Positions 32,199-40,885 of a stretch of DNA of 64,000 nt are shown here, in pieces. The position numbers and the translations under genes are program-made. The notes below the pieces were generated by a model. It made no database searches. It was not told where the DNA came from and saw only the letters and a program-made list of their open reading frames with translations. The stretch covers positions 124,001 to 188,000 of the forward strand of contig NZ_BSTQ01000002.1 of NCBI RefSeq assembly GCF_030269605.1, given 5' to 3'. The stretch is from Lentzea sp. NBRC 105346. GTDB taxonomy: Bacteria > Actinomycetota > Actinomycetes > Mycobacteriales > Pseudonocardiaceae. Position 1 is the first letter of the stretch. Each line of letters opens with the position of its first letter.

Positions 32199-33884
32199 TC
32201 AGCTCGTCGGGAAGTCGTCCGGCGTGCGCATGCGGTCGCGCACCCAGACACCGGCGGGCTTCAGCACCGTGGTGCCGGTGAAGTTGCTGCCCGAGCAGGT
32301 GCCCGTCTTGAACACCGCGCCGGACCGTTCGTCGTCGGAGAAGTTCCAGTTGGCCCAGCTGATCTTCTTCTGTGCCATCAGGTCGATGTACTTCTGCGAC
32401 GTGGTGAAGTCGTTGCCGCCGTCACCGGACGAGGTCTGCGTGCCGAACTCGGTCACGAACACCGGCACGGCGTCCGCCACCTGCGACAGCGCGTTGATGT
32501 ACTCGGTCTTGTGCGACGCGGCGTAGAAGTGGAACGAGTACATGAAGTTCGTCGCGTTGACCTTGTTGTTCAGCACCGACGACACGTCCTGGCCGTCGGA
32601 GATGCCGAACGTCGACCAGCCGTGCGTGCCGGACACGATCAGGCTGTCCGCGTCGATCGCGCGGATCACCGGGACCATCTGCTCGGCGTAGGACTTGACC
32701 TTCGCCCACGAGACGTTGTTCGGCTCGTTCGCGATGTCGTAGATGATGTTCGTCTTGTCCTTGTGCCGCTGGGCGATCTCGGTGAAGAACGTCTTGGCGC
32801 GCGACAGGTTGTAGTTCGGGTCGCCGGGCGTCAGCTGGTGCCAGTCGACGAGCGCGTAGATGCCGCGCTGCGTGGCCTGCTCGATGATGCTGTGCACCAG
32901 GTCGGTGAACTTGCGCGGGTTGGTCTCGTAGCCGCCCTCCTGGATGTACATGGAGATGCGGATGAAGTCACCGCCCCAGTCGTTCACCAGCGCGTCGAGC
33001 GACGCGGGCTTGATGCACTGCGCGTACCACTGCAGGCCGTGCGTGCTCATGCCGCGCAACTGGATCGGCTTGTTGTACTGGTTGCACAGCTTCACGCCAC
33101 AGACGTGCAGCTGACCGTTGACCTCGGCCGGTCGCCCGCCGCTGGACGGCGGCGACGTCGTCACGGTCACCGGCGCGGAGGCGTCGGACAGGTTGCCCGC
33201 GGCGTCGCGTGCCTGGACGGTGAACGTGTAGGTCGAGCTGGGCTGCAGACCGGTGACGGTCGTCGTCGTCCCGGTCGCGGTCTGACCGCTGGAGAGCACG
33301 TAGCCGGTGACGCCGACGTTGTCCGTCGAGGCGTCCCACGCGAGCGTCACGCTGGTCGAGGTCTTCGACGGCGAGCGCAGGTTCTGCGGCTGGCTCGGTT
33401 TCTCGGTGTCCGGCGGTCCGGACGGCGGCTCGACGTCGAGGCGGTCGAGGTTCGGCCCGCCGTTCGCGGTGGTCGCGACGGCCTTGACCTTGTTGGTGCC
33501 CGCCGCCAGCGGCACCGTGACGGTGCGGGTCTGCCACGTCGTCCACGCGCCCGTGCCGGGGAACGACAGCTCGTCGGACGCGAGCGCGCCCGCGACGAAG
33601 ATGTCCATCGGCCGGTTCGCCGTGGTGCCGTTGGCGTACCGGAACGTGAGCGTCGCGAGGCCGGACGCCGGCGAGCTGACCGTGAACTCGACGGCGCTGC
33701 CGACCATGTTGTTGTAGTTGACGAAGCCGCTGCCGGTGAAGCCGGCGTGGTTCGACTCGACCACGCCCTGCGTGATCACCGTGCCGGTCTCTGCCTGGTA
33801 CTGCGTCGGAGCGGCGACCGCCGGCGCGGGGAGAGCGAACGCGAGCGCGGCTGCCGGGACTATGGCTAGCAGGGATCTGGCCAC
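32199..33884 (-). CDS. Secreted GH5 endoglucanase with CBM35-like and Fn3 domains
   Basis: The protein has 561 residues. A signal peptide (to about APAVAA, residue 24) leads to a carbohydrate-binding domain of CBM35/CBM6 type (YQAETGTVITQG, about 28-155). A fibronectin type III domain (about 160-250) follows, then a GH5 catalytic domain (about 265-555). The acid/base glutamate is in YDIANEPNN and the nucleophile in FVTEFGTQ. It cuts beta-1,4-glucan or similar chains outside the cell. A palindrome upstream may control it. Confidence 0.92.
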   Translation of the reverse strand: MARSLLAIVPAAALAFALPAPAVAAPTQYQAETGTVITQGVVESNHAGFTGSGFVNYNNMVGSAVEFTVSSPASGLATLTFRYANGTTANRPMDIFVAGALASDELSFPGTGAWTTWQTRTVTVPLAAGTNKVKAVATTANGGPNLDRLDVEPPSGPPDTEKPSQPQNLRSPSKTSTSVTLAWDASTDNVGVTGYVLSSGQTATGTTTTVTGLQPSSTYTFTVQARDAAGNLSDASAPVTVTTSPPSSGGRPAEVNGQLHVCGVKLCNQYNKPIQLRGMSTHGLQWYAQCIKPASLDALVNDWGGDFIRISMYIQEGGYETNPRKFTDLVHSIIEQATQRGIYALVDWHQLTPGDPNYNLSRAKTFFTEIAQRHKDKTNIIYDIANEPNNVSWAKVKSYAEQMVPVIRAIDADSLIVSGTHGWSTFGISDGQDVSSVLNNKVNATNFMYSFHFYAASHKTEYINALSQVADAVPVFVTEFGTQTSSGDGGNDFTTSQKYIDLMAQKKISWANWNFSDDERSGAVFKTGTCSGSNFTGTTVLKPAGVWVRDRMRTPDDFPTS

Positions 33885-33937
33885 AGGGTGCCTCCCACTT
33901 TCCGTTCTGGATGAGCAGGTGCGGCGGCGGGTTTCGG

Positions 33938-33953
33938 TAAAGAAAGTTTCCTA
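33938..33953. promoter_or_regulatory. Imperfect palindrome upstream of the cellulase gene
   Basis: TAAAGAAAGTTTCCTA is a 16-bp imperfect palindrome (12 of 16 positions symmetric) 54 bp before the cellulase start. The position fits a repressor or activator site for a secreted hydrolase. The regulator is not in the window. Confidence 0.4.
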
Positions 33954-34080
33954 TCTGTGCGATGGATCACAGCACTAAAGGGCTAGACCTGTCAACGTTT
34001 CGCGAACGTCCCGGCACAAGGCGTGAGCACCTCTCAAATGCGGTCGCGGGACCGGCGCCGGGTCGGGCACCCTGCTCCGC

Positions 34081-35094
34081 GTGCGACCAGCGTTCATTCC
34101 CGGTGTGGAGCTGTCCGGCCGCCTCTACCACGAGGCGGTCCGTCCCCTGCTGTCGCGGCACTTTCCCGGACTGGCCCATACCGCGGCGTTGATCGGTCGT
34201 GGCTCCGAGATCCTCGGGTTCGACACCCAGCGCTCCACCGACCACGACTGGGGACCACGCATTCAACTGTTCCTGCACCCCGGCGAACCGTGCGCCGAGG
34301 TGTCCCGCATGCTCACGGAACACCTGCCCGCCACGTTCGCCGGCTACCCGATGCTGCCGAACGGAATCGTGGTCACCGAGCTCGGCGCCTGGTTCGAAGG
34401 CCACCTCGGTTTCGATCCCCGCACCGAGATCACCACGCTCGACTGGCTGGCGACGCCCACCCAGACGTTCGCCGAGGTCACCGGCGGGGAGGTCTTCCAC
34501 GACGACCTCGGGCTGCACCGGATTCGGCGGGACCTGTCCTGGTACCCCGACGACGTGTGGCGCTACCTGCTGGCGTGCCAATGGCAACGCGTCTGCGAGG
34601 AAGAACCCTTCGTCGGGCGGTGCGGCGACGTCGGCGACGACCTCGGATCGGCGGTGGTCACCGCTCGCCTGGTCCGCGACCTGATGCGGCTGTGCCTGCT
34701 GCTGGAGCGGGTCTACCCGCCCTACAGCAAGTGGCTCGGCAGCGCGTTCGCCCGGCTACGGTTCGCGGCACGACTGACCCCGATGCTGACCGCCGCGCTC
34801 GCGGCCACCGACTGGCACGACCGCGAGCGGTGCCTGACCGCCGCATACGAAGCCGTTGGGACGCTGCACAACGAGGCCGGACTCACCGAACCGGTCGATC
34901 CCGCCACGCGTCCGTTCTTCGACCGGCCTTACCGCGTGCTGGCCGCCGGGCGGTTCTCTCTCGCCCTGATCGCGGCCATCGACGACCCGGCTTTGCGCGA
35001 CCTGCCGTTGACCGGCGCCATCGACCAGTTCGTCGACAACACCGTTGCCCTCGAGAGTCGCACGTTCAGCCGAGCGCTCTTCGGCCTGCGATGA
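34081..35094 (+). CDS. DUF4037 nucleotidyltransferase-fold protein
   Basis: This 337-residue protein, starting with GTG, has the beginning of a nucleotidyltransferase fold (AALIGRGSEILGFDTQRSTDHDWGPR). The STDHDWG stretch provides the acidic pair. The C-terminal part is the helical DUF4037 domain (SKWLGSAFARL; AYEAVGTLHNEAG). Its substrate is unknown. The stop overlaps the start of the next gene by four bases. Confidence 0.75.
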   Translation: MRPAFIPGVELSGRLYHEAVRPLLSRHFPGLAHTAALIGRGSEILGFDTQRSTDHDWGPRIQLFLHPGEPCAEVSRMLTEHLPATFAGYPMLPNGIVVTELGAWFEGHLGFDPRTEITTLDWLATPTQTFAEVTGGEVFHDDLGLHRIRRDLSWYPDDVWRYLLACQWQRVCEEEPFVGRCGDVGDDLGSAVVTARLVRDLMRLCLLLERVYPPYSKWLGSAFARLRFAARLTPMLTAALAATDWHDRERCLTAAYEAVGTLHNEAGLTEPVDPATRPFFDRPYRVLAAGRFSLALIAAIDDPALRDLPLTGAIDQFVDNTVALESRTFSRALFGLR

Positions 35095-35699
35095 TCGAGA
35101 TCGCGTGCGACGAGTCCGGCTCCGAGGGCACCAACCTCGTCGGCGGGGTCACGGACGTCTTCGCCCACGCGAGCGTCGGGATATCCCGGTCGGTCGCCGA
35201 GGACTGCGTGCGGCGGATCCGCGACTGGATCCGCTCCCCCGCCGTCGAGTACAAGGCGAACCACCTGTTGCGGGAGAAGAACCGCGCGGTGCTCGAATGG
35301 TTCCTCGGCCCGCGCAGTCCCATCCACGGCAACGCTTTCGTGCACCTGGTGGACAAGGCGCTGTTCCTCGAACGGCACGGCGCCTCGGATCCCTTGTACC
35401 CGGCCATTCTCCGGGCGGTCGAGCTGTGGCCCGGTCAGGTGTCGATCATCCACGACCGGCAGCGTGCGCTCACCGACGAACGCATCGCCGCGTTGCGTTC
35501 GCGGTCACCGCGGCTGGCAGGCATCACGCTCGTCGCCGCGCGGGCCGACGCCCGCATCCAGGTCGCCGACTTCCTCGCGGGCGTCGCGCGCCGCATCGCT
35601 TCCGATGCGTTGAACGGCCGCCCGGATCCCGTACTGACGGAACTACTGCTACCTCACGTGGACAAGAGCTCCATCTGGCACGCGGTCGGGTTCGCCTGA
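35091..35699 (+). CDS. DUF3800-like protein (RNase H-like fold)
   Basis: The 202-residue protein begins MIEIACDESGSEG, the acidic DESG signature of DUF3800-like proteins, which have a predicted RNase H-like fold. Later acidic residues are in IHDRQRAL and DARIQVADFLAG. It is coupled to the DUF4037 gene by ATGA. Nuclease activity is a family-based suggestion only. Confidence 0.65.
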   Translation: MIEIACDESGSEGTNLVGGVTDVFAHASVGISRSVAEDCVRRIRDWIRSPAVEYKANHLLREKNRAVLEWFLGPRSPIHGNAFVHLVDKALFLERHGASDPLYPAILRAVELWPGQVSIIHDRQRALTDERIAALRSRSPRLAGITLVAARADARIQVADFLAGVARRIASDALNGRPDPVLTELLLPHVDKSSIWHAVGFA

Positions 35700-35725
35700 C
35701 CGGCCAACAGGTCCGAGGTCGTACA

Positions 35726-36136
35726 TCAGTACCCGTCGCCGCCCCAGAACTGTTCCTCGAGCGTGTCCGCGGTGCCGGCGAGCAGGGCCAGCGGCTCGGT
35801 GAACTCCTCGATGTCGAGGTTCGCCAGCGGCAGCGAGTGGCGCAGCACCACGTGGTCGCCCATGATCGCGACACCCGCGGCGACGGTGGACTTGCCGACC
35901 TCCTCCAGCAGCGCGTGCAGGTTGACCGTGGACGCGAGGCCGCACGGAGAGGCGATCTGCACCCACTCGTGCTGCTTGTCGAGCACCTCGCGGCAGATGA
36001 GCACCACCTGGGTGCGCGGGTCGTCGTCCTCCTCCACGTCGCCGAAACCGACGAGAATGCGGATCTCGTCCGGCTCTTCGCTGATGACTTCGTAGGACTG
36101 GCGGACGTACTCCGCGAGGTGACCCCAAGTTGCCAT
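35726..36136 (-). CDS. YbjN / type III secretion chaperone-like protein
   Basis: The 136-residue protein is acidic. The pattern QHEWVQIASPCG, NLHALLEEVG, VVLRHSLPLANLDIEEFTEPLALLAGTADTLE matches the YbjN/CesT-like chaperone fold found in many actinobacteria. The role is unknown. It lies 10 bp downstream of the TetR gene and is probably co-transcribed with it. Confidence 0.7.
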   Translation of the reverse strand: MATWGHLAEYVRQSYEVISEEPDEIRILVGFGDVEEDDDPRTQVVLICREVLDKQHEWVQIASPCGLASTVNLHALLEEVGKSTVAAGVAIMGDHVVLRHSLPLANLDIEEFTEPLALLAGTADTLEEQFWGGDGY

Positions 36137-36146
36137 GGCAATAACC

Positions 36147-36686
36147 CTACGGGCGGACGACCGACCACACGGCGTCGATCACGAAAGATCGCGCTTCTCC
36201 CAACGGAAAAGCACCCATCAGGGCGCGGCGCACGGTCTCGTGTGCGGGGCCCATCACGACGGGATCCAGGGCCCAGTCCGGCAGTCGGCGCAGGTCGCCC
36301 GACTCCATTCGGCTGCCGAACCACGTCAGCACCGGTTCGAACAGGGCGCGCTTCGCCTCGACGTCGGCCGTCGCCGGGGCGGTGTAAAGGAAACGGGCAC
36401 GCGACGGGTTCGCCACGACCCAGTCGAGGTAGCGGCCCACCAGGTCTCGCACGACGAGAGCGGCCGGCCGGTCGTCGAGTGCGGGTCTCATCGCGGCCAC
36501 CGCGCTGGCGTAGCTGTCGACGTAGAGCGCGGCGAAGACCCCGGCCCGGCTGCCGAAGTGGTGGTAGATGCTCCCGTTCGACACGCCGGAACGGTCGGTG
36601 AGCGCGGTGATCGTGACGGCGTCCAGGCCGCCCGAGTCGACGAGCGCGAGCGCGGCGTCCAGCACAGACTTCCTTGGGTCGGCCAT
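36147..36686 (-). CDS. TetR-family regulator
   Basis: The 179-residue protein has an N-terminal HTH with VTITALTDRSGVSNGSIYHHFGSRAGVFAALY, typical of TetR. The C-terminal part is a helical ligand domain. It is divergent from an acyl-CoA synthetase gene with 47 bp between starts, and palindromes lie in that gap. It therefore probably represses itself and the synthetase, with a fatty acid or acyl-CoA as inducer. Confidence 0.88.
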   Translation of the reverse strand: MADPRKSVLDAALALVDSGGLDAVTITALTDRSGVSNGSIYHHFGSRAGVFAALYVDSYASAVAAMRPALDDRPAALVVRDLVGRYLDWVVANPSRARFLYTAPATADVEAKRALFEPVLTWFGSRMESGDLRRLPDWALDPVVMGPAHETVRRALMGAFPLGEARSFVIDAVWSVVRP

Positions 36687-36691
36687 AGGCG

Positions 36692-36712
36692 CTAGAGTAC
36701 CGCTCTAGAGCG
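36692..36712. promoter_or_regulatory. TetR operator candidates between divergent genes
   Basis: CTAGAG-N5-CTCTAG (36692-36708) overlaps a perfect 12-bp palindrome CGCTCTAGAGCG (36701-36712). Both sit in the 47-bp gap between the TetR and acyl-CoA synthetase start codons. Confidence 0.65.
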
Positions 36713-36733
36713 ACGCTCCAGAGGAGACCTGCA

Positions 36734-38329
36734 ATGGCGCAATCGATCCCGGACCTGCTGCGCGAGCGCGTCGGCGTGACACCCGGCGCGGAAGCGATGC
36801 GATACCGCGACGGCGACGGCTGGACCAGCCTGTCGTGGGCGCGGCTGCAGGACCGGGTGCGGCGCCAGGCGTTCGGCCTCAAGGAGCTCGGTCTCAAGCC
36901 CGGCGACCGGGTGGCGCTCATGGGCGCCACCAGCATCGACTGGGTGATCACCGACCTCGCGGTGCTCGCGGCGGGCGGCGCCACGACGACGATCTACCCG
37001 AACAGCACGCCGGGCGAGGTCGCGCACATCCTCACCGACTCGGGCAGCACGATCGCCGTCGTCGACACCGACGAGCAGGCTGCCATGGCCGACGTCGAGC
37101 ACGTGCTCAAGTTCGGCGCCGTGCCCGAAGCCGACGGCGACTACGACGCGTTGATCTCCGCGATCGGCCCCCAGGACCTCGCCACGCTGATCTACACCTC
37201 CGGCACTACGGGCACGCCGAAGGGCGTCGAGCTGACGCACGACAACTGGTTGCGCACCTCGGAGGCCGTGGCGTCGCTGGGCATCCTGCGCCCCGACGAC
37301 CTGCACTTCCTGTGGCTGCCGCTGTCGCACGCGTTCGGCAAGGTGCTGACGATGGCGATGATCGCGGCGGGCGTGCCGACCGCGGTCGACGGTTCGGTGG
37401 ACCGGATCGTCGACAACCTCGGCGAGCTCAAGCCCACCATCGTGGCCGCCGCGCCGCGCATCTTCGAGAAGATCCACGGCCGCATCGTGGCCGGCGCGCG
37501 GGCCAAGGGCGGTCTCGCGCTGAAGATCTTCGAGTGGGCCGACCGCGATCATCCACAGTGGACGCACTGGCTGGCCGATCGCCTGGTGTACTCCAAGCTG
37601 CGCGAGCGGGTCGGCGGCCGGATCCGGTATTTCGTGTCCGGCTCGGCGCCGCTGTCGGAGGAGATCGGCCGCTTCTTCGAACGGGCGGGCATCACGATCC
37701 TCGAGGGCTACGGCCTGACCGAGTCGTCGGCGGCGACGTTCCTCAACCGGCCGGGCGACCACGCGTTCGGCACGGTCGGCCCGCCCATCCCGGGCATGGA
37801 GGTCCGCATCGCCAAAGACGGCGAGGTGCTGGTGGCGGGCCCCGGCGTGATGCGCGGCTACCACAACCGGGCCGCCGACACGTCCGCCACGCTCATCGAC
37901 GGCTGGCTGCACACCGGGGACATCGGCGAACTGGACGAAGCGGGCCGGCTGCGCATCACCGACCGCAAGAAGGAACTGATCAAGACCTCCGGCGGCAAGT
38001 ACGTGGCGCCGACGCCCATCGAGTCGAAGCTGAAGGCGGCGTCGCCGTACATCAGCAACGTGCTGGTGCACGGCGACCGCCGCCAGTACTGCGTGGCGCT
38101 GGTGACCATGGACCCCGACACCGTCGCGTCCGACCTGGACATCGACCAGGAGGTCCAGCGCGCGGTGGCCGCCGTCAACTCCGACCTCCCCCGCCACGCG
38201 ACGATCAAGAAGTTCGCGGTGATCCCGTGGGACTTCAGCGTCGAGGACGGCCTGCTGACCGCGAGCCTCAAGCCACGGCGGCGGGAGATCGAGAAGCGCT
38301 ACGCGGACGTGCTGGACTCGCTGTACTAG
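36734..38329 (+). CDS. Long-chain acyl-CoA synthetase (FadD15-like)
   Basis: The 531-residue AMP-binding enzyme has the ATP loop TLIYTSGTTGTPKGVELTH, then EGYGLTESSA, HTGDIGELDEAG and the core TDRKKELIKTSGGKYVAPT. It makes acyl-CoA from free fatty acid, ATP and CoA. It is single-gene, divergent from a TetR regulator, with GGAGA before the ATG. The last 62 bases overlap the end of the convergent membrane-protein gene. Confidence 0.9.
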   Translation: MAQSIPDLLRERVGVTPGAEAMRYRDGDGWTSLSWARLQDRVRRQAFGLKELGLKPGDRVALMGATSIDWVITDLAVLAAGGATTTIYPNSTPGEVAHILTDSGSTIAVVDTDEQAAMADVEHVLKFGAVPEADGDYDALISAIGPQDLATLIYTSGTTGTPKGVELTHDNWLRTSEAVASLGILRPDDLHFLWLPLSHAFGKVLTMAMIAAGVPTAVDGSVDRIVDNLGELKPTIVAAAPRIFEKIHGRIVAGARAKGGLALKIFEWADRDHPQWTHWLADRLVYSKLRERVGGRIRYFVSGSAPLSEEIGRFFERAGITILEGYGLTESSAATFLNRPGDHAFGTVGPPIPGMEVRIAKDGEVLVAGPGVMRGYHNRAADTSATLIDGWLHTGDIGELDEAGRLRITDRKKELIKTSGGKYVAPTPIESKLKAASPYISNVLVHGDRRQYCVALVTMDPDTVASDLDIDQEVQRAVAAVNSDLPRHATIKKFAVIPWDFSVEDGLLTASLKPRRREIEKRYADVLDSLY

Positions 38330-38939
38330 CCAGCGCCCACACCCCGAGGATGAGCAGGGCCGCCACCTCGGTGGCCACGAGCAACCTTTCCGTGTAGCCC
38401 AACGGGAACACGCGCCACCAGGCCGTGCCCACGGCGACGTTCACGCCGACCGCGTACAGGATCGGCGCGAACGCCAGTACGGACAGCACGCCCGCCCCGA
38501 GCGTCCACCGGGCGTGTGAGGCCCAGCGCGCGTGCCGCAACCACGGCCGGGCCAGCAGGACCAGCGCCACCGGCAGGCTCACGAACGCCAGCAGGCTCGC
38601 GAACCGGTGGATGCTGCCGCTCATGCTGGGCCCGACCGCCCAGTTGTGCTTCGGGAACGCCACGACGAGGGCCAGCCCCACCGCCCACAGTTGCAGAAAA
38701 ATCGCCCCACCCGACCGCCAGCTGGTAAGCCCTCTATGCACCAGCACGCCGAGGATCGCCAGCGAGCCCGCGGCCAGCAACAGCACCGCGCTGTCGAACA
38801 CCCAGCGGTACGGGCCGAGCGCGTAGACGCTGATCGTGCGACTCACGGCGCCGACCGTCAGGTCGAGCGCGCCGATCATCGCCACGGTCACGAGCACGGC
38901 CAGCGATCCGCCGGCGGCGGTCAGTCGGGGTAGCAGCAC
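38268..38939 (-). CDS. DUF998 membrane protein
   Basis: The 223-residue protein has six hydrophobic segments (for example LAVLVTVAMIGALDLTVGAV and LLVATEVAALLILGVWALA). HNWAVGPSMSGSIHRFASLLAF in the middle is typical of DUF998. The function is unknown. The Arg/Ser-rich last 20 residues are encoded antisense to the end of the acyl-CoA synthetase gene, which is unusual but needs no frameshift. Confidence 0.75.
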   Translation of the reverse strand: MLLPRLTAAGGSLAVLVTVAMIGALDLTVGAVSRTISVYALGPYRWVFDSAVLLLAAGSLAILGVLVHRGLTSWRSGGAIFLQLWAVGLALVVAFPKHNWAVGPSMSGSIHRFASLLAFVSLPVALVLLARPWLRHARWASHARWTLGAGVLSVLAFAPILYAVGVNVAVGTAWWRVFPLGYTERLLVATEVAALLILGVWALASTASPARPRSASRSPAAVA

Positions 38940-38995
38940 GCCCGACCAACGGATGGGCGTTTCGCCCGGTTCCGGGCTTCAGCGAACCGACAGGC

Positions 38996-39721
38996 TCACC
39001 TCAGGTGCCGGTCGAAGAACCGGTTCCCGTCGTCTCCCTCGAACCACGGGACGCCGGTGTGCCCGCCCATGTTGGCGTGCAGCGTCTTCTCCTTGGAGCC
39101 GAAGGCGTCGAACAGGTCGAGGGCCTGCTGCCGGTCGTTGCCCTCGTCGTCCCACTGCAGCAGAACCAGCAGCGGAATGGTGACCTGCCGGGCCTCCTCG
39201 ACAATGCTGCGGGGCACGAAGCTCCCGGCGAACAGCAGGGCAGCCGAGATGCGCGGCTCGACCACCGCCAGCCGGGTGCCGACGGCGATCACCCCGCCCG
39301 AGTACCCGACCGGGCCGCAGATCTCGGGCAGCGCAAGGAGGGCGTCCAGGGCGGCCTGCCATTCCGGGACCGCCTGGTCGACCAGCGGGAGGACGAGCCG
39401 GTCGACGATGTCGTCGCCGACCGGTTCGCCTGCCTGCACCGCCCGGCGCAGGTCGGCGCGGGCCTCCTCCGCGGCAGCGGAACGAGGCCGGTCACCGCAT
39501 CCAGGCAGCTCAATGGTGGCCACGGCGTAGCCCTGCGCGACGGAGTGCCGGGCCCTGGCCGACAGGCGGGGGTACATCTTCTGAAGTCCGCCGGGATGGC
39601 CGGCCAGGATCAGCGGGGCCGGTGCGGATGCGGGCGTCCAGAGGATGCCGGGGATGTCGCCGAGGGTGAACTCGCGCTCGAGGACGCCGTCGTCGAAGCG
39701 CTGTTCGGAGGTGAATTTCAT
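38996..39721 (-). CDS. Alpha/beta hydrolase, dienelactone-hydrolase-like
   Basis: The protein has 241 residues starting MKFTSEQRFDDG at 39721, with AAAGG eight bases upstream. PLILAGHPGG forms the oxyanion turn, and VGYSGGVIAVGTRLA carries the nucleophile position: G-Y-S-G-G, with a serine. The acid and base are likely in LLQWDDEGNDRQ and NMGGHTGVPWF. It is a cytoplasmic esterase or hydrolase of unknown substrate. Its 5' leader may carry a tiny upstream frame and a hairpin. Confidence 0.8.
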   Translation of the reverse strand: MKFTSEQRFDDGVLEREFTLGDIPGILWTPASAPAPLILAGHPGGLQKMYPRLSARARHSVAQGYAVATIELPGCGDRPRSAAAEEARADLRRAVQAGEPVGDDIVDRLVLPLVDQAVPEWQAALDALLALPEICGPVGYSGGVIAVGTRLAVVEPRISAALLFAGSFVPRSIVEEARQVTIPLLVLLQWDDEGNDRQQALDLFDAFGSKEKTLHANMGGHTGVPWFEGDDGNRFFDRHLR

Positions 39722-39765
39722 GGTCGTGCCTTTCGGGAGCTCGTAAAACGGCGCTCCCGGACGAC

Positions 39766-39816
39766 CTATCGCCCGACCGTGACCCCTGAGGGGAGCACCC
39801 ATGTCGAAACGTTCAC
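39766..39816 (-). CDS. Possible 16-codon leader peptide upstream of the hydrolase
   Basis: A very short frame (GTG start, MNVSTWVLPSGVTVGR, TAG) follows a strong site, GGAGG with about nine bases spacing. A stem with arms CGGGAGC/GCTCCCG lies between it and the ATG at 39721. The layout resembles an upstream leader peptide, but nothing proves translation. This is speculative. Confidence 0.3.
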   Translation of the reverse strand: MNVSTWVLPSGVTVGR

Positions 39817-39899
39817 GGGTACCACCTCCTCGGTCTCTCGCACGGCTGCCGGCAAGGTAACAGGGGCCTCCGTGGTCCGCCAACGGTTTTAATCATCGC

Positions 39900-40391
39900 G
39901 TGAGGAACCTCTGGATCGTCCACGACGACCCGATGATCACGTGGGTCGCCGAGGGAGCGCACCCCGATGACTTCCGGGAAGCGGCCCAGCGCCACGACCT
40001 GAACCGCATGGCGTTCTACGACGCGACGGGCCGGATCGTCGAGCAGGAGATCGACAACCTGGGCGCGCTGCTGCGCGAACTCAGGCCCGAGGACGCGCGG
40101 CACGACGACATCCTGATGAAGGACCGGCCACCGCTGGAGATCTCCGCGGGGAAGGACCAGGTCCGGTTCCACGTGTACAGCGATATCTGGTTTCCGCACG
40201 TCACGGGCGTCCTGGACGGGTTCACGGACTTCCCGCCCACCCACGACAACCCGCTCGCGAAGTACCACACACCGCGCCTCAACGCGTTCCTCGAAGAGGC
40301 GAAGGCGATCACCAAGGGCGCCTGGTACCTGGACGAGGAGATCTACTACATCAGAAAAGAATTGGTCACCGACACGAGAATCATCGTGTGA
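39900..40391 (+). CDS. Hypothetical protein, 163 residues
   Basis: I do not recognise the family. It is a soluble, acidic protein with many aromatic residues (VRFHVYSDIWFPHVTGVLDG; YHTPRLNAFLEEAKAITKG), starting with GTG at 39900. The end overlaps the GNAT gene start (GTGA), and that gene overlaps the following hydrolase, so it is the first gene of a three-gene operon. Confidence 0.7.
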   Translation: MRNLWIVHDDPMITWVAEGAHPDDFREAAQRHDLNRMAFYDATGRIVEQEIDNLGALLRELRPEDARHDDILMKDRPPLEISAGKDQVRFHVYSDIWFPHVTGVLDGFTDFPPTHDNPLAKYHTPRLNAFLEEAKAITKGAWYLDEEIYYIRKELVTDTRIIV

Positions 40392-40885
40392 AGATCCGCG
40401 AGTTCACCGAGTCCGACTGGGACCAGACGTGGCCGATCCTGCGCGACGTGATCCGCGCCGGCGACACGTTCACCTACGAACCCGGCATGTCCGAACGGGA
40501 AGCGCACGACATCTGGGTCGAGCGCCCGCCGGGCCTGACCGTGGTGGCGACCCGGAACGACCGCGTACAGGGCACGGCCAAGATGGGCCCGAACCGGGCG
40601 GGCCCCGGCGCGCACGTCGCGACGGCCAGCTTCATGGTCGCCGCAGACGCGCGCGGCCTGGGTGTGGGAACGAAGCTGTGCGCGTTCGCACTTGATTGGG
40701 CGAGAACACAAGGGTTCGCGGGCATGCAGTTCAACGCCGTCGCCGAGTCCAACACCACGGCGACCGCGATCTACCAGAGGCTGGGCTTCGAGATCGTCGG
40801 CACGGTGCCCGGAGCGTTCGCGCATCCGCAAAAGGGCCGAACCGGCCTGTACGTCATGTACCGCGCCCTAGAATCGCGATCATGA
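40388..40885 (+). CDS. GNAT-family N-acetyltransferase
   Basis: The 165-residue protein has the acetyl-CoA loop VAADARGLGVGTKL and the later QFNAVAESNTTATAIYQRLGFEIVGTVPGAF, typical of the phosphinothricin-acetyltransferase-like group. The substrate is an amine of unknown identity. It is coupled by four-base overlaps to the genes on both sides. Confidence 0.85.
   Translation: MKIREFTESDWDQTWPILRDVIRAGDTFTYEPGMSEREAHDIWVERPPGLTVVATRNDRVQGTAKMGPNRAGPGAHVATASFMVAADARGLGVGTKLCAFALDWARTQGFAGMQFNAVAESNTTATAIYQRLGFEIVGTVPGAFAHPQKGRTGLYVMYRALESRS

Noticed and set aside
39800-39835. T-box-like GGTGGTACC in the hydrolase leader
   Set aside because: Only part of the T-box core is present, no specifier stem can be drawn, and the gene is not tRNA- or amino-acid-related. 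A ribosome site for a small frame explains the GGAGG better.
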